From contig NC_092567.1 of assembly GCF_037975245.1 (NCBI RefSeq), positions 6,136,714-6,200,713 on the forward strand: a DNA stretch of 64,000 nucleotides. The letters are read 5' to 3'. The notes under the pieces were generated by a model that saw only the letters and a program-made list of their open reading frames with translations, was not told where the DNA came from and did no database searches. Below, one piece after another: positions 12,061 to 25,619 of this stretch (positions within the stretch are counted from its first letter, which is position 1; each line of letters starts with the position of its first letter). Origin of the DNA: Apostichopus japonicus (lineage: Eukaryota > Echinodermata > Holothuroidea > Aspidochirotida > Stichopodidae). The position numbers and the translations under genes were made by a program.

Positions 12061-14865
12061 TACAGATAGATAAATAGATAGATATGTATTTAGGTAGGTA
12101 GATGAATGGATGGATGGATAGGATGGATGGATGGATAGGATGGATGGATAGTATGGATGGATATGATGGATGAATATAGTTGGATGGATAGTATGTATAG
12201 GATGGATGGATAAAATTAATGGATAGAATCGGATGTATTGGATGGATTGATAGGATAGATGGATAGGATGGATAGGATAGATGGATAGAATGATTGGATA
12301 GAATGGATAGGATAGATGGATAATATGCATTCATAGGATGGATATAAGATGGATACGAGGGATAGGATGTATAGGATGGATAGGATGTATAGGATGGATG
12401 TTTAGCATGGATGGATATGTTGGATGTATAAGTTGAATGGGTAGGATGGATGGATATGATGGATGTATAGGATAGATGGATATAATTGGATGGATAGTAA
12501 GTATAAGATGGATGGATAGGATGGATGGATATGGTGAATGGATATGATGGATAGATAGGATGAATGGATAGGTTGGATGTATATGTTGGATGGATAGGAT
12601 AGATGAATAGGATGAATGTAAGGAATACGATGGATGTAATTGGATGGATAAGAAGTATATGATAGATGGATAGGATGAATGGATGGATATGATGGATGGA
12701 TAGGATTGGAAGATAGGATGGGTAGATAGGATTGATGGATACGACGGATGGATATAATGTATAGGATAAAGGGATACGATGGATTGATAGGATGGATAGC
12801 TGGATGGATATATAGTATTGATGTATAGGATGGATATATATAATTGGATGGATATGATGTATATGATGGATTGAATGGATGGATGGATAGAATTGGATGG
12901 ATAGGATGTATAGGATGGATAAAAAGAATGGATGGATAGGATGGATGGATGGAAGGACATATGGATTGGATTGATGGATGAGATGGAATGGAATGGATAG
13001 GATGAATGGATAGGATGGATAGGATTAAGATGGATGGATGGATAGGATGGATAGGATAGATAGGATGGATATGGTGGATAGGATGGATAAGATGGATTGA
13101 TATGTTGTATATAATAGATGTATACGATGGAAAGGATGGATTTATATGATGGTTGGATTGACAGAACTGGTGGATAGGATGCATGGATAGGATTGATAGG
13201 ATAGGATGGATAGGAATGATCGGATGAATTGATACGATGGATTGATAGGATGGATATACATGATGGATGGATAGGATGTATGGACAGGATTGATGTATAG
13301 GTTAGATGGAAATATATGGATATATGAGATGTATAGAACAGATGCATAGATTCGATGGATTGATAGGATGGATAGATATGATGGATGTATAGGATGGATG
13401 TATAGGATGGATAGGATGGATGGATAGGATGGATGGATGGATAGGATAGATGGATGGATGGATGGATAGGATGGATGGATAGGATGGATGGATAGGATGG
13501 ATGGATATGATGTATGTATATTATGGATGGAAAGGGTGGATAGATAGGTTGTATACGATTTATGGATAGGATGGTGGATATAATGGATGTATAGGATAGA
13601 TGAATTGGATGGATAGATAATATAAATGGATATGATAGATGGATAGGATGGATATATAGGATATGAGGATACGATGGATAGGATGAATATATATGATGGA
13701 TGTATAGGATGGATGGATAAGATGGATTTATATGATGAATGGATATGATGTATAGGATAGATGGATTCGACGGATTCGTAGGATGGATATATAGGATGGA
13801 TAGATAGGATGGATAGGACAAATGGATACGATGGAATAATAGGGTGGATAGATAGGATGGATATGATGGATGGATATAATAGATAGATAAGATGGATAGG
13901 ATGTGTGGTTAGGATTGATGGATATGTTAGATATGATTGGTGGATAGGATGGATAGAATGTATAGGATGGATCCATAGGATGAATAGGATAGATATGATG
14001 GATGGATAGGATGGATGAAAATGATAGAGTAGGTGGATGGACGGATAGGATAAATATGATTGATGTATATGATAGATACGTAGGATCGATGGATAGGATG
14101 GATAGATAGGATGGATGGATAGGATGGATTGATACGATGGATGGATAGGATATATAGGATAAAGGGATGCGATGGATTGATAGCATGAATATATAGGATG
14201 GACATATAGGATGGATAGTATGGATTGATAGGATGGATGAATTGGATGGATGTATAGGATGGATGGATTGGATAGATAGGATACGATACATTCATAGGAT
14301 GGATAGATAGGATGGATTGGATTGATGGATAGGATGGATGGATAGGATTGATGTATAGCATAGATGGTTGTTTGGATAGATAATATATATAGACGGATAT
14401 GATAGATGGATAGGATGGATTGATAGGATAGAGGGATACGATGGATATAAAGGATGGATGGATATAATTGGATGTATAGGATAGATTGATATTATGCATT
14501 CATAGGTTTCATAGGACATAAGATGGTTAGGATGGATGGATACGATGGAATGATAGGATGGATAGATAGGATGAATATGATGCATCGATACGATGAAATG
14601 GTAGGATGGATGGATAGGATGAATAGGATGGATGGATATGATGGATGTATAGGATGGATGGATGGATAGGATAGATATGATGCATCGATACGATGGAATG
14701 ATAGGATGGAATGATAGGATGGATAGGATGAATGAAAAGGATGGATGGATATGATTGGTGGATATGATGGATGGATAGGATGGATGGATTGGATGGATAG
14801 ATAGGATGGAAAGATATGATAGATAGGATGGATGGATAGGATGGCTGTATATGATGTATATATAA
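12061..14865. repeat. 2.8-kb GGATGGATAGGAT microsatellite/minisatellite array
   Basis: Long degenerate array built from GGAT, GGATA and GATG words, mostly 4- to 13-base modules in the order GGATGGATA-GGAT. The complement is low in stop codons and yields several Tyr/Ser/Ile/His/Pro-rich minus-strand frames, the longest 496 codons. These are translations of the repeat with no domain structure, so I do not call them genes. Confidence 0.95.
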
Positions 14866-16849
14866 TACTATATAAAACTAACAATAACAAACTAAAAGTT
14901 AAGTTGATGTAGAAAGACGTTCGAGAAATTGTGGACGTCGGTGTTACGGTCTGTAATGTTTCCCTACGCAATAAAAATGTGTATTATTCATATTAGACTG
15001 ACACTGTTTTACTTTTTACCTTGTATAAGAAGCCGTTTCACACTTCCTGCACAGTTGAAATGTATGCATTTCAGAACTAATTTAATTCAAAGAAATGATA
15101 GCTACCTTATATAATATTAATAGTTTATACTATGCATAGTCAATGACGACGATACGTGAGGTTGGTTTGTGTTTCTTATATAGCATATATCCCCAAACTT
15201 CAAGACGTACCTCTACTAAAGAAGAAATACAAATATTCCAACAGGTATAACTATAATTAACTTCGAAACCTTGCCTTCAATAAGTAAAGTAGCTTATTAT
15301 GTGATATGTCACTCCTCGTAATAGTGAATAACCTTTTCTTTGATGTCATTGTATCGGTGTACATATGTAATGGAAGCACACAACGGGTGATGTGTGTACT
15401 ATAAGGATTTGCAATATAGACGTGTAATAGTGTGCTGTTTATAACACACATGCAGTCGGAACCATTTCAGCCAAAATACAATCTACCAAATCGTCACAAC
15501 CGAATGAATAATTATAACAGAATTTCTATGTGATTGTCTCCGTTACATTGGGCGATAAATACCAGTGCTGCTTTGCTTAATTACCCGAGTTAGAAATAAC
15601 ACCTACATACCATTGTTGCTTGCTACCGTCATACATCATTGACTAAGACAGACTGCACACACTATGAAGGTATTGATCGTGGTTAGCTGGGTTGTATGAA
15701 CTTTTGCGGTTCTCCAAAGTAAAACTAATATTACGAACTAAAAGAGGAAGTTCAAATGACTGTGACGTGTGGAGGTTGGATTTAAGTAGTATTAGTTTCT
15801 AAGGAAAAAAATAATGCTACTTTTCTGAAAACCAATATATATTACCGTTGGCTGTTATTCAAGCTATTTATAAATATAACCGAACTATGCACTGAATTGC
15901 TAAAACAGATGGACATTAGTTAAGACGTTGTCAATAGGTAATAGCATCGCATTAACGTACATCAGGCTAGCAAGACATGCCATCATAACATATTCCTATA
16001 CTTTACTGTATATCATAAACCTACCGAGCGACCCCCCAGAACCCCCCCCCCCAGAACCCCTACCCCCTCCCTTGAGTACCCCTAAACATTACATTTACTT
16101 AAAAGCAGGAAGTATCACTTAAGCACTCTTTTCAGGTTGAAGGAAGCTAAGCGACCCTCCTCATTTTTTCAGACTGTCTTAATGATCCGATGCGAGTAGT
16201 TTAGATATTGTGGTAGTGTATACCCAATAGTTAAGACATTATTGAAAGCGTATTATATGAATTTTATGTTACGATTGAAATTCGTGAACGTCAGCTGGAT
16301 TGTTACAAAATTCGGTATTTCACATTCAGATACTCGTTATATGTTAAAATAACTGGATATTCTTGCGTCCGTGGAGCAACGACATTAGAAAGTGTCTAAT
16401 ACCTTTTATCAAAGGATATTCTGAAAACTTATATGAGTTAAGGTAAGTCTCTGTATCTTCTAAATCTCCTATTTTCTAGGGCTGGACATATCAAGATAAT
16501 AATAACAATCGTCACGTAAGATACAATGACCCCAAGCAGTAATCGCTTGCGAAGTTGAAAAGTATGTAACAACTTTGTACAGTTGTGTCATTTACGTATC
16601 TATAGAAGTGTGATAAATATCGAATATTATCATAGCTAACGTCACTATCGTTTCGGTTTCCGTTTTGTTTCGGTTACGTGTATTGCCGGATTGAAACATG
16701 TTTATTAATTCATATTCCACCCAAACCAAATCGGTATTTTTAAGCATGAGATACTGTTCATGAACGGTATTACCATATAACAGAATTGTTTAATTTCCCA
16801 TTGCAAATATTATCAAGATAAACGTAGGCCTACATGTCTATCCTACATA
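14866..16849. other. No gene identified
   Basis: AT-rich DNA between two arrays, with a C-rich patch at about 16031-16078. Short frames only, none with recognisable motifs. Confidence 0.4.
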
Positions 16850-17815
16850 ATGGACCGTGTTTAGTGGATCCTGCATAGTGGATTCTGTTTAGTGGATCAT
16901 GTAAAGTGGATCGCGTATACTGTATCATACATGGTGAATTATGTATATTAAATCGCGTATAGTGAGTCACGTATGGTGGATCGCGTATAGTGTATGCTGT
17001 ATTGTAGATTTTGTATAACGGATCATATATATTTGATCATGCATATCGGACCCTGCACAAGTAATGGTGAATAATGGATTATATATAGTGTCGTTTACAG
17101 TGTTTCATGTTTATAAAATCCAGCATAGTGATCCTATAGAGTGGAGTACGCATATTAGATCACGCATTGTGGATACAGCATACTGATCACGTATCGTGGA
17201 AAATAAATAGTTGATCTTGCATATTGGATCATGTATATTGCATCATTTATAATAATTAATGTAAAGAGGATCGTGTATACTGGATCTTGTATAGTGGATC
17301 CAGCATATTGGATCCCGGATATTAGATAATGTATAGTGGATTCTGTAAAGTGGATCCAGTATAGTGAATCGTGTGAAGTGGATCGTTTATAATGGATCGT
17401 ATATAGCGGAATGTGCATAGTTGATCCAGCATATTGGATCAGGTATAGTGAGTAATACATATATGACCCTTTATAGTGTATCTTTAATTTTGCATCTTTC
17501 AACATAGAGGATCGTAAATAGTGCATAGTAGATCTAGCCTTGTGGATCCAGAATAGTGATCATGTAAAGTGGTTTCAGCACAGTGGATCGTTAATATTGC
17601 AAACAGCATTTTGGATCATATATATTCGATCCTGTAAAGTGGATCCAGCATAGTGGATCATATATAGTCGATCCTGTAAAGTGTATCTAGGATAGTGGAT
17701 CGTGTAAAGCGGATCGTTTATAATGGATCTTCATAGCAGATCAGGCATAGTAGATTTGTTATTGTGGATGCTGTATAGTCGATCCTATATAGCAGCTCGT
17801 GTATAGTGGAACCAC
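16850..17815. repeat. 14-bp GATC-bearing minisatellite, about 1 kb
   Basis: Degenerate tandem unit GTGGATCNNNNATA with variants such as GTGGATCCAGCATA and GTCGATCCTGTAAA. Most units keep GATC at the same offset, giving an unusually dense, phased series of GATC sites. The 123-codon minus-strand frame at 17155-17526 is a translation of this repeat. Confidence 0.9.
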
Positions 17816-20539
17816 GTATACTTTGAAAACATACGGCAAAAATATTGTGGTGTTCTCAGTGTGTTGTAATCTGTTATAATGTATGTTCTTTTAACCTGAT
17901 GACTGTTATAGCAAATGTTGATGAAAGCATTGAATCTCTCAATATAACCTAATCCTGCTGCTGGTTTTCGTCTCAATACATTGGCATTTACCTTCGACAC
18001 AAATTACCCGCACAAAATGTATTTATCTCCTTTATCGATGCTGGTGCATTTAGGCCCTAGCACGTTTTAATCTCGTAAAACGCGACATAATTCTAGTCCT
18101 TTGCAGATGATAATTTCCCAATTTTAAATGAAAATACAGTAAAACAACAGTTTTACCCAGTGTATTGATTAGATCCCTTCCAACCAATATTTGAGGCAAA
18201 CTGAATTGACGCCATTTTTCACCACCACACGCATATGGGTTATTGTCAATGTATATGCAGATTGACCAAACCCTGATCCATAATTGGGTTAGATATCCAC
18301 CGACCCCAGCGATGGGTAATATTCATTGTTCAGGGTCTATAATATACACTTCACCTTTGTATTACAAATATAACTAGTATCCTAACAAAGAACTTTCAAT
18401 GTACAAACTACAGTATATAATATCCCTTAGTGGAATTTACAAACTAAATACAATAATACACACTACAAATTGCGGAATTTCGAAGTGGGATAATAGTCAG
18501 AATATGCGTATTCCCGGCGCTCTGATCATGAAATGAAGGTGGTAATATTTTGTATAGGGTCTAGCAATAGCCATCCGTGACTTGACAAGGAATGACCCAA
18601 TACGCTTTTTTGAGAGCCAGTTTGCACAGGAGCTCATTTTCAACCAACCTTAAAATAATGTTGTTCAACTGACTTTTCTGGACATGTACTGAACTGAAAA
18701 AAAAAATGGTTTACAAACTACATGCCTAAAGGTTATACTTTTAACTTTGGAACACATATTATTTTATTGACTTTCTGCCTTTCTTGAGAAGTTTGCAATT
18801 ATAATACACACTGTACATGTATGGGTCTATTGACATTTATGGTAAAGTAATGTCTTTTAAAGTGAATTAAACCAGAGGCAGACAGTACATTGTAACTATT
18901 ATTTGTTTATATGACATTGGATTCTGCAGATTATTTACTTATGAACTTTGTGAAAGTCTCAAATTTTTAGGGTTCTTCATTTTAAAATAATAAGGCAAAA
19001 TACCTTCCTGAAATGTTTGTACAAACAGGGTGGTACTATACCTCTTCTACTAAAAAAAAAACAGTAATCAGATTTTGTTCAACGTGAAGCGTTTTGAGTT
19101 TAAGGCTGTCAAATACGACCACTTTTGTACATCAGAGCAACTTAACAAACCTCATAAATTAATATTGAGACAAGCTAACAACCTGAAATTGGTAAGTTGT
19201 TAGAACTTAATACTAACAATTATAGTGAAATACCGTCACAGATCTCAGATGGTTACGTTGGTAAAATAAATTGCATCAAACCATTCCTCATGCTGAATTG
19301 CAGCATGAAGTAGTAACTTGATATAGCTGTACAACTTGCAAATATATTACAGGAAAGCATTGTAATCGTTGTAATCGTATTTTGTATTTTTTTAACTGGG
19401 CATAATAACCTCTGAAAGGATCAAGTATCCTGACGCAATAGTGTAAGAGCAATTCATCACTGGAAATAACACATTTTTTAGCGAAAAATGCAAACAACTT
19501 TCATCTCAAAATATGTTTATTTACTCTGCATTGAGAGTTGCTAAAGTAAAATATACATTCTTACCACAGTATTTTTTTCGTTGACAACTATTTCGCTGTT
19601 CTTTTGACCATGTGCTTCAGTTTATAATGTATTTGGTGCAACGTTCATACATAGTCACAATAAGTCATTGGAGTGTGATTATTTCATTCGACATTGCGTA
19701 AAACGTTATTTACATACTGTAATTGGAAAAGGGTCAGATCAAGACGGCCGGGGTTGGGCCGACTTGTCTATATTGGTTGAGGATAAGGAACATTTCGTTC
19801 AACTTTGAATACAACTTACAAATAATATTGTATTGGGTAACAGTTAATGGTAACTTATGAAGGGTTCATAAATGTTGTGAGCAAGTACTAGGCCTTTTAG
19901 GGGCGTGTTCTTGTGTCGTCGAGATTTGTAAGAAAATATTTTCTACAAAATTTAAGGGGCTTAAGAAAATCAGTTGAAAGTGCAATATTTTTACTTTTCA
20001 ATTTTCTCTCTATGTATTGTTTACATAACATTGATTTCAAACACCACAGCGTGTTCAGAGACTATAACATTATCACAGACGCTATGGAAGAGAGTTTAAT
20101 ACCATACAATAGTATACAATGTGTGATGTCAAGGTCATCATATATGGTACTGTGGCTAGTCTACGGCACAGTTACCCGCTTCGAAACTTGACAATCACTT
20201 GTTTTTGTAGTTTAGTTATAGGTTTCTTCATTTGTTTTTTTCCTTTTTGTGCATATTATAGACCTAGGCCTATCGATCACTATACGCTTGCGCACAATGC
20301 AATATAATGTGTGGGTTCATTACAGATAAGTATTGTGTGTTCCTGTACATTTATATTAAATTGAATGTTTTCATGGAAGACTGCTGGGACGCAAGTTTTT
20401 TTTTTTTTTTCTGAGCGGACGTTGTTTTCAGACGTTGCTCTGTAAAACGAACTGACTTGCACTTTAATACAAAGTGTTCTCGAACCTTTGAAAAATTTAC
20501 CAGCAACTACAAAACAATGCAGCATTTGACGTTTAACGG
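17816..20539. other. No gene identified
   Basis: AT-rich, apparently unique sequence upstream of the NLR locus. Frames are short (under 95 codons) and unrecognised. No tRNA or rRNA signal seen. Confidence 0.4.
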
Positions 20540-20540
20540 A

Positions 20541-20650
20541 ATAGGAATGATGTAATTATCAGATTCACTATTTTATTCATATAAAAAAAAAGATTCGATG
20601 GGCAGGAACTGTACTCAAAGGACTCCTTCGTCATAACAGATATACTGAAT
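20541..20650 (+). repeat. Diverged copy of the NLR gene's 5' flank
   Basis: GATGTAATTAT followed by AGATTC, a T-rich segment, an A-rich segment and GATGGGCAGGAACTGT matches 22612-22700 just upstream of the NLR start codon, where the last word is GATGGGTAGGAGCTGT. The copy here is not followed by the ATG exon. It suggests a past tandem duplication of the promoter-proximal region, or of a neighbouring NLR gene since lost. Confidence 0.55.
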
Positions 20651-21290
20651 GTCCATGTCTGTTTCAAATGACATCCGCTTAGGAATATCATACGTTGTAC
20701 ATTATGCGTACATTTGGTATCGGGCTTGTTGCTGTACTAAATTATTTTTCAAATTGTCACCGTAACGATGATGCAACGTGATACACGTTTTCGTATATGC
20801 CAGTCGCAACTGTACTTACCATGGAATTTCAACTTCTTTATATGGCATACAATCAAAAGAATTTTAGTTGAGGTACTGTTACGTCATTGCTTAACACAAG
20901 ACTATTTCAGGAATGTTCCTATTCAATTGACAGGTGGACAAACCTGCATATGGACTCGTAACAACACAATCAATGATTAGATGAAGACATGAAGAGCAAA
21001 TCGTAAGTCAGTTTCAATTGATTCACTTTTCTCTTTAGGTTCAACGAATTGGTAATTCAACAACAGATTAACCATTGTTACCTTCTTTAACTATCTTGTA
21101 AGAGATATTCCGGTGGGTGGATATTACTTTTTTTTTAGAATATTACATGATTTGCGCTTAAGTAATTTTAATGATTGTAACACGAAGCATAGAGTTTGGC
21201 ATCATAGGGTTATTGGGCTGAAATTGTCTTGATATCTACTTTTCATGTAAAATCATTGCACCTCCTAGGAATAAAATATTCTTTCCCAGC
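20651..21290. other. No firm gene; splice-like signals only
   Basis: An acceptor (ACTATTTCAG, ending 20910) and a donor (GTAAGT at 21003) bound a 92-bp interval, but all three frames contain stops, so at most it could be an untranslated exon. Confidence 0.3.
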
Positions 21291-21295
21291 ACATG

Positions 21296-21775
21296 TTTGG
21301 TTTCGATGATAATCGTAACCTTTGTAGTCATGCAGGCAGATGAGTGTGTGTGAAACCTTGCTTGGAAACAGGATATCTCTAGAATAGAAGTTTGGACCAA
21401 TATCATATTTGGTGTGTAAAAGTACCAAATTGAGTAGAAAAAGCCTACTGCCTTTAGAGGTCAAATGTCATTAGGGGTCAAACTGTGAAACCTTGTAATG
21501 ACGATATCTCCAGAAGGGAAGCTTGGACCAATCTCATATTTAGTAAGTAGTTGTGTCACATTGAGTTCAAGATACCTATGGATTTTTGTGGAGGTCAAAG
21601 GTTGGGGTCACCATGGGTCAAATTGTGAACATCGTAAACACGATATTTCAAGAAGGGAAGCTTGGACCAACCTCTTATAAAGTATGTAGTTAGTTCAACA
21701 ATCCTTTTGGTTTTTTGCGCAGGTCAAATGTCACCAGTGGTAAACTTGTGGAAACCTTGTTTTATAATCTATTGT
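21296..21775. repeat. Degenerate minisatellite, period about 130 bp
   Basis: The phrase AAGCTTGGACCAATCTCAT recurs as GTTTGGACCAATATCAT (about 21389), AGCTTGGACCAATCTCAT (about 21519) and AGCTTGGACCAACCTCTTA (about 21659), each followed by GTAAGTAGTT-like and AGGTCAAATGTCA-like words. About three to four diverged units; no coding function. Confidence 0.75.
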
Positions 21776-22611
21776 ATCTCCCACAGTGCAGCCTATGATA
21801 TTACATGTGTGTTACGCCTCATTAATAGGAGAGGCTGTTGACAATTTGAAATTAGCTAAAGGGCATCCGTAGCTATGAATCAAGAAGTTTCGACCAAATC
21901 CCCATTGACTTAAGTGTGTCTATAACTTACTGTACGTGACATGCCTATGCACAAAGGTGTGTAATGAAACGTTGTACTGGGTGTACATGCTTAATGTGTT
22001 GGAATTGCCGATATCAATTTGAATAATCTATATGTTACCTTTGCTACTGTACCATTGTTAACTTTTCCGGCATATTTTTGCAATTGTCAAGATTCAGTGC
22101 CAAATAAAAACTTTAGGTTTGGATGTAGTTACGTTGGGGAAATGACCAGGCGCTGTATACGAAAATTAACAATTGCCTGGTTTGATGTTTTAGAGGCAAA
22201 TCAGACGCAAAATCTTGGGGACCAGGGAGGGGGCTTAACATTTGACTGACGCATGTTTAATGTAGGCTTGTACAGTAGGTGTACCACATAGAGTGGAAGA
22301 AGCCAGTTGTCTTTGGTAGCGATCAATCTCTATGTTGAATACAAGAAAAGTTTTCATCTCGGTCTTCAGGTGCCAATGTGAATATTGTGTTGTTTTATGA
22401 TCTCAATGCTTTTTGCTTATATTGAGGTATGCTGTTCATCATGGTTATACCCTACAGCCTAGTGTGTCACATTCATATAAGATTATTGATGTAGCATCAT
22501 TGAAACCACACTGCAGGTTTGCTGTCTGGTTATTAATAAAACATTGAACCATCCATATGCAACAACAACACAATGTACTATACATTTTGAAAGTACAGAA
22601 ACAGAATGATG
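21776..22611. other. No gene identified; NLR upstream region
   Basis: Apparently unique AT-rich DNA between the minisatellite and the NLR start. Frames up to 76 codons, not recognised. Confidence 0.35.
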
Positions 22612-22741
22612 TAATTATTTAGATTCCTTATTTTCTCATATTTTTAAGAAAGAAAAACAGATTCACGGAAACGATGGGTAGGAGCTGTTCTGACACGACC
22701 CCTTCACGCTTCGTAGACTGTCTGAAGTAAATCACGTAACA

Positions 22742-24516
22742 ATGGAGCTGACTCCTGATCTTCAAGGTAGATGCCTTAATCTTTGACTTTGTCATTTGTG
22801 CATCTTTACTTCCTTTCGGTAAAACATGTAGCCCCCCCCCCCCCTCCCGCTCTGTCTTCTTAATAACAAATAGAACAGTAACAAAACTGTATTATCAGTA
22901 ACGAATAAACAATTAAGATTTTCGTGTTCCCATGTGTGTCACTAATTTATTGTTCTTCAAATTTAGTCATACGTGGAACATTTACACATTTTGTTTCTGT
23001 TTTTTGTTTAGAGAAGAAAATATTTCTGATAGAATGTCTCAAAAGGACATACAAAGACCAATATGATGCGATTCAACCCCTACCATATATAAAAGATAGA
23101 CTTTATTGTGTGGACAAGGTCTTTGTAGAAGGGGGCGTTGAAGTTTGTCTGGCACCAGAGCTAACGCGAGGCACCGGAGGATCATGGGAGCGTTTGGAAT
23201 CTTACAAAAGTATTTATACTGACTTTCGATTTAAATCCAAGAGACGAATTATACAAGGAGAGCCCGGGTATGGTAAGTCGACGTTAACCCTTCAGCTGGC
23301 CTACGATTGGTGCAATGACGTATCGGATTCCCCGATGAACAATGTAGAAATACTAATTCTTCTTCGGCTAAGACAACTTAGAAGTGACAAGTCTCTCTTT
23401 AGGGCGATTAAGTCATTTCTTCTCTTCCACGAATCCCGTGTTAGCAAACATGAGATTGAAAAGATAATTCACAGTTGTTCGTCCGTCCACATTATTTTGG
23501 ATGGATATGATGAGTATCCTGGCAGGTACAGCAATGATGATGATGATGTACACAGGATCATCAAGATGGAACTGTTTGAAGACTTTGATGTCAGCTTAAC
23601 GACAAGATATCTCCCAGAATATCTTAGAAAAGAAACTAAGAAGGCCAAACTAACAGGGTTCGATGACAAAGCTAGAGATGAGTACATTCGCAAGGCCGTA
23701 GTAGGTAACAACGATGAGGCAGTGGAAGAAATAAAACAACGGCTCAATGAAAACTCCATCCTTGCTGATCTTTGCCAGGTACCTCTCATATTCGTGATGT
23801 TTGCCCACATGGCTCATGATAAGAGAGACTTCATGAAGTTCAAGTCTGTCACACAGTTCTTCAAATACATGATTAGACGTTTTTACGACCATCTGAAACA
23901 GAAATTTAAAGACAATAAAAGCAACGAGTTCTATCTTCATGGAATGGAACATCATGAGCTAGACAAAATAGCTTTCGAAGGATTAAACAAGGAAAACCAA
24001 CAATTGTCATGGATTAAGACTGAATTTCGTCAAAGAGTCGGGCGAGAATCATATGACCAGTATATTTTAATTGGCATTTTGGTGGAGGAAGATGTAGTGA
24101 GCGATGATTCTACTGGAGACAATGTCTTGTTTACAACGATGGTCCGTTTTTATCATAAACTATTCTGTGAATGGTATGCTGCCTACCACCTTGTCACTCT
24201 TGTAAAGAACGCCCACGATCTCTCTGATATTCTCAGGTTCTTAGATCCATTTGATCTTCAGTACCTGTTTAGATTCGCCTGTGGTCTGGATCCCAATGCT
24301 GGAAAGAAACTCATCAACCATTTGAAAGGATTACCAGGCGGGGATAAGTTTGCCATCCTCTGTATCCTGGAACAAACTGGTGACGTCAACGACATTATGG
24401 ATTCGGTGAAAGAGCTCTGCTCGCGTAGAGTTAAGATAGAGATAGGAGACAGCGCTCTTCTTAAAAGATCGACGACACAGTTATTGGAGATTGCATCTAA
24501 AAATCATGTAAGTTAG
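22742..24516 (+). CDS. NACHT-domain NLR-type protein (two-exon model, about 509 residues)
   Basis: NLR-family NTPase, presumed cytosolic pattern-recognition or signalling protein. Model: ATG at 22742 in strong context (AACAATGG), coding MELTPDLQ plus one base to 22766; GT-AG intron 22767-23011 with a pyrimidine-rich acceptor; exon 2 from 23012, completing GAG (Glu9). Residues upstream of 23012 in the open frame are intronic by this model. The P-loop GEPGYGKST is near residues 91-99 and Walker B HIILDGYDE near 168-176. A winged-helix-region motif, FYHKLFCEWYAAYHL, begins near 388. There is no N-terminal death/CARD domain and no leucine-rich repeats in the window. A canonical donor GTAAGT begins at 24508, nine bases before the stop, so the gene either ends KNHVS or splices on to unseen exons. 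A 4.3-kb hAT element begins at 24735, which would lie in that intron. Intact frame; could still be an isolated family fragment. Confidence 0.85.
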
Positions 24517-24734
24517 CTAATAAAAAAAAGCCTTTTCCATTTTTTTCCTACACCTAATTTAGGAACTGTTTAATATTTTATAATAGTTTTGTTTTCTTTA
24601 TTCTCAAGTCTATTCACAGTCATTGAAAACTATTATTTAAGCCACTTTAAGTCATACAAATTTAGGTTTAAAGAAGACGGATGGTTTTCCTATAGCTAAT
24701 GAATATGCAGTGGTGTATTGAGAATAATTGCTAA
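24517..24734. other. NLR 3' flank or intron; no other feature
   Basis: AT-rich sequence after the NLR stop codon. It contains no recognised exon and ends at the target duplication of the hAT element. Confidence 0.4.
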
Positions 24735-25246
24735 CAGGGGCGTCAATCCGGTTTGAAACGTGGGGGGGGGGGACGTAATCGATTCGAGTATTCCGGCCAT
24801 AAGTACTATCTAAGCGGAGCGCCACCATCGGTTGGCTCGCAGCGCACGAAGAACATTTCAGATTTCAATACCTGCCAGATAGCTGGAGATGGCACTTGCC
24901 AGGCTGGATAGCAGCCATTTAGTTGCGTGATTTCGGGAGAAAAATACAAATTCGTCACTCAGGAAATTTGCAATAAAGTTCATGCGACCTTAATTTTTGG
25001 TGGATTATTTCTTTTACTAGTGATTCCAATTGACATGAACATTAGAATCCGGTGCAAGTTGACACATTATGTGGCGAACTTGAACCCCAGCCGCACTTTG
25101 CCCTATGTTTCAGGATAGAATACCCCTCATTTGTTCGAACCCATGACAACTAAAAATCTGTGAATAAATTTACTTCGAAATGGGCCCATTTTACTGCACC
25201 AAGTCGGTAAAGGAATGACCCCAGGGCCTCAGATATAGGCCTATGG

Positions 25247-25619
25247 CAGGGGTGGGCAACCTTTTTGAATGAATGGCCAGATTTTAGGAGTGAAAGATTG
25301 ACTGGGCCGCACGTAACCAACGACCTGCTGTTGATTTCAAACCTTTGCTTCCGAGGACGTTCAAGCAATAGGTGTGTGTACTAATCTGTATTCACAAAAA
25401 CATAATGTCAATACAGTCCAGTTGATAAAATGGTGATAATGGTGACCTTCCTGACAGCATCATTAGTGCAGATAAATTCTAAGCGGCTAGTTCGTTTTAT
25501 TGTAATGATGTAAAATAAATTGACTTTTTTTTTCTTTTTTTTTTGAGATATCTCACGGGCTGCAAAAAAATCACTGGTGGGCCGCATGTGGCCCGCGGGA
25601 CGTAAGTTGCCCACCCCTG
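25247..25619. mobile_element. hAT-type MITE with CAGGGGTGGGCAAC termini
   Basis: Exact terminal inverted repeats CAGGGGTGGGCAAC, with GGGCCGCA and GGCCCGC subterminal words typical of widespread hAT MITEs. Flanks GCCTATGG (25239-25246) and ACCTATAG (25620-25627) match at six of eight. 373 bp, non-coding, nested in the 24735-29041 element. Confidence 0.85.

Noticed and set aside
12014-14971. Frames of up to 496 codons rich in Ser, Tyr, Ile, His and Pro on the minus strand
   Set aside because: Translations of the GGAT-type array, present in more than one frame, with no domain or splice context.
20911-21002. Exon between good splice signals upstream of the NLR gene
   Set aside because: All three frames contain a stop; could only be untranslated.
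22924-23011. In-frame ATG at 22924 as the NLR start
   Set aside because: The extension to residue 29 is hydrophobic and unlike the family, and a strong acceptor at 23011 joins in phase to the ATG exon at 22742-22766.
23469-23955. Minus-strand frames of 101-113 codons inside the NLR exon
   Set aside because: Shadows of the NACHT coding strand.
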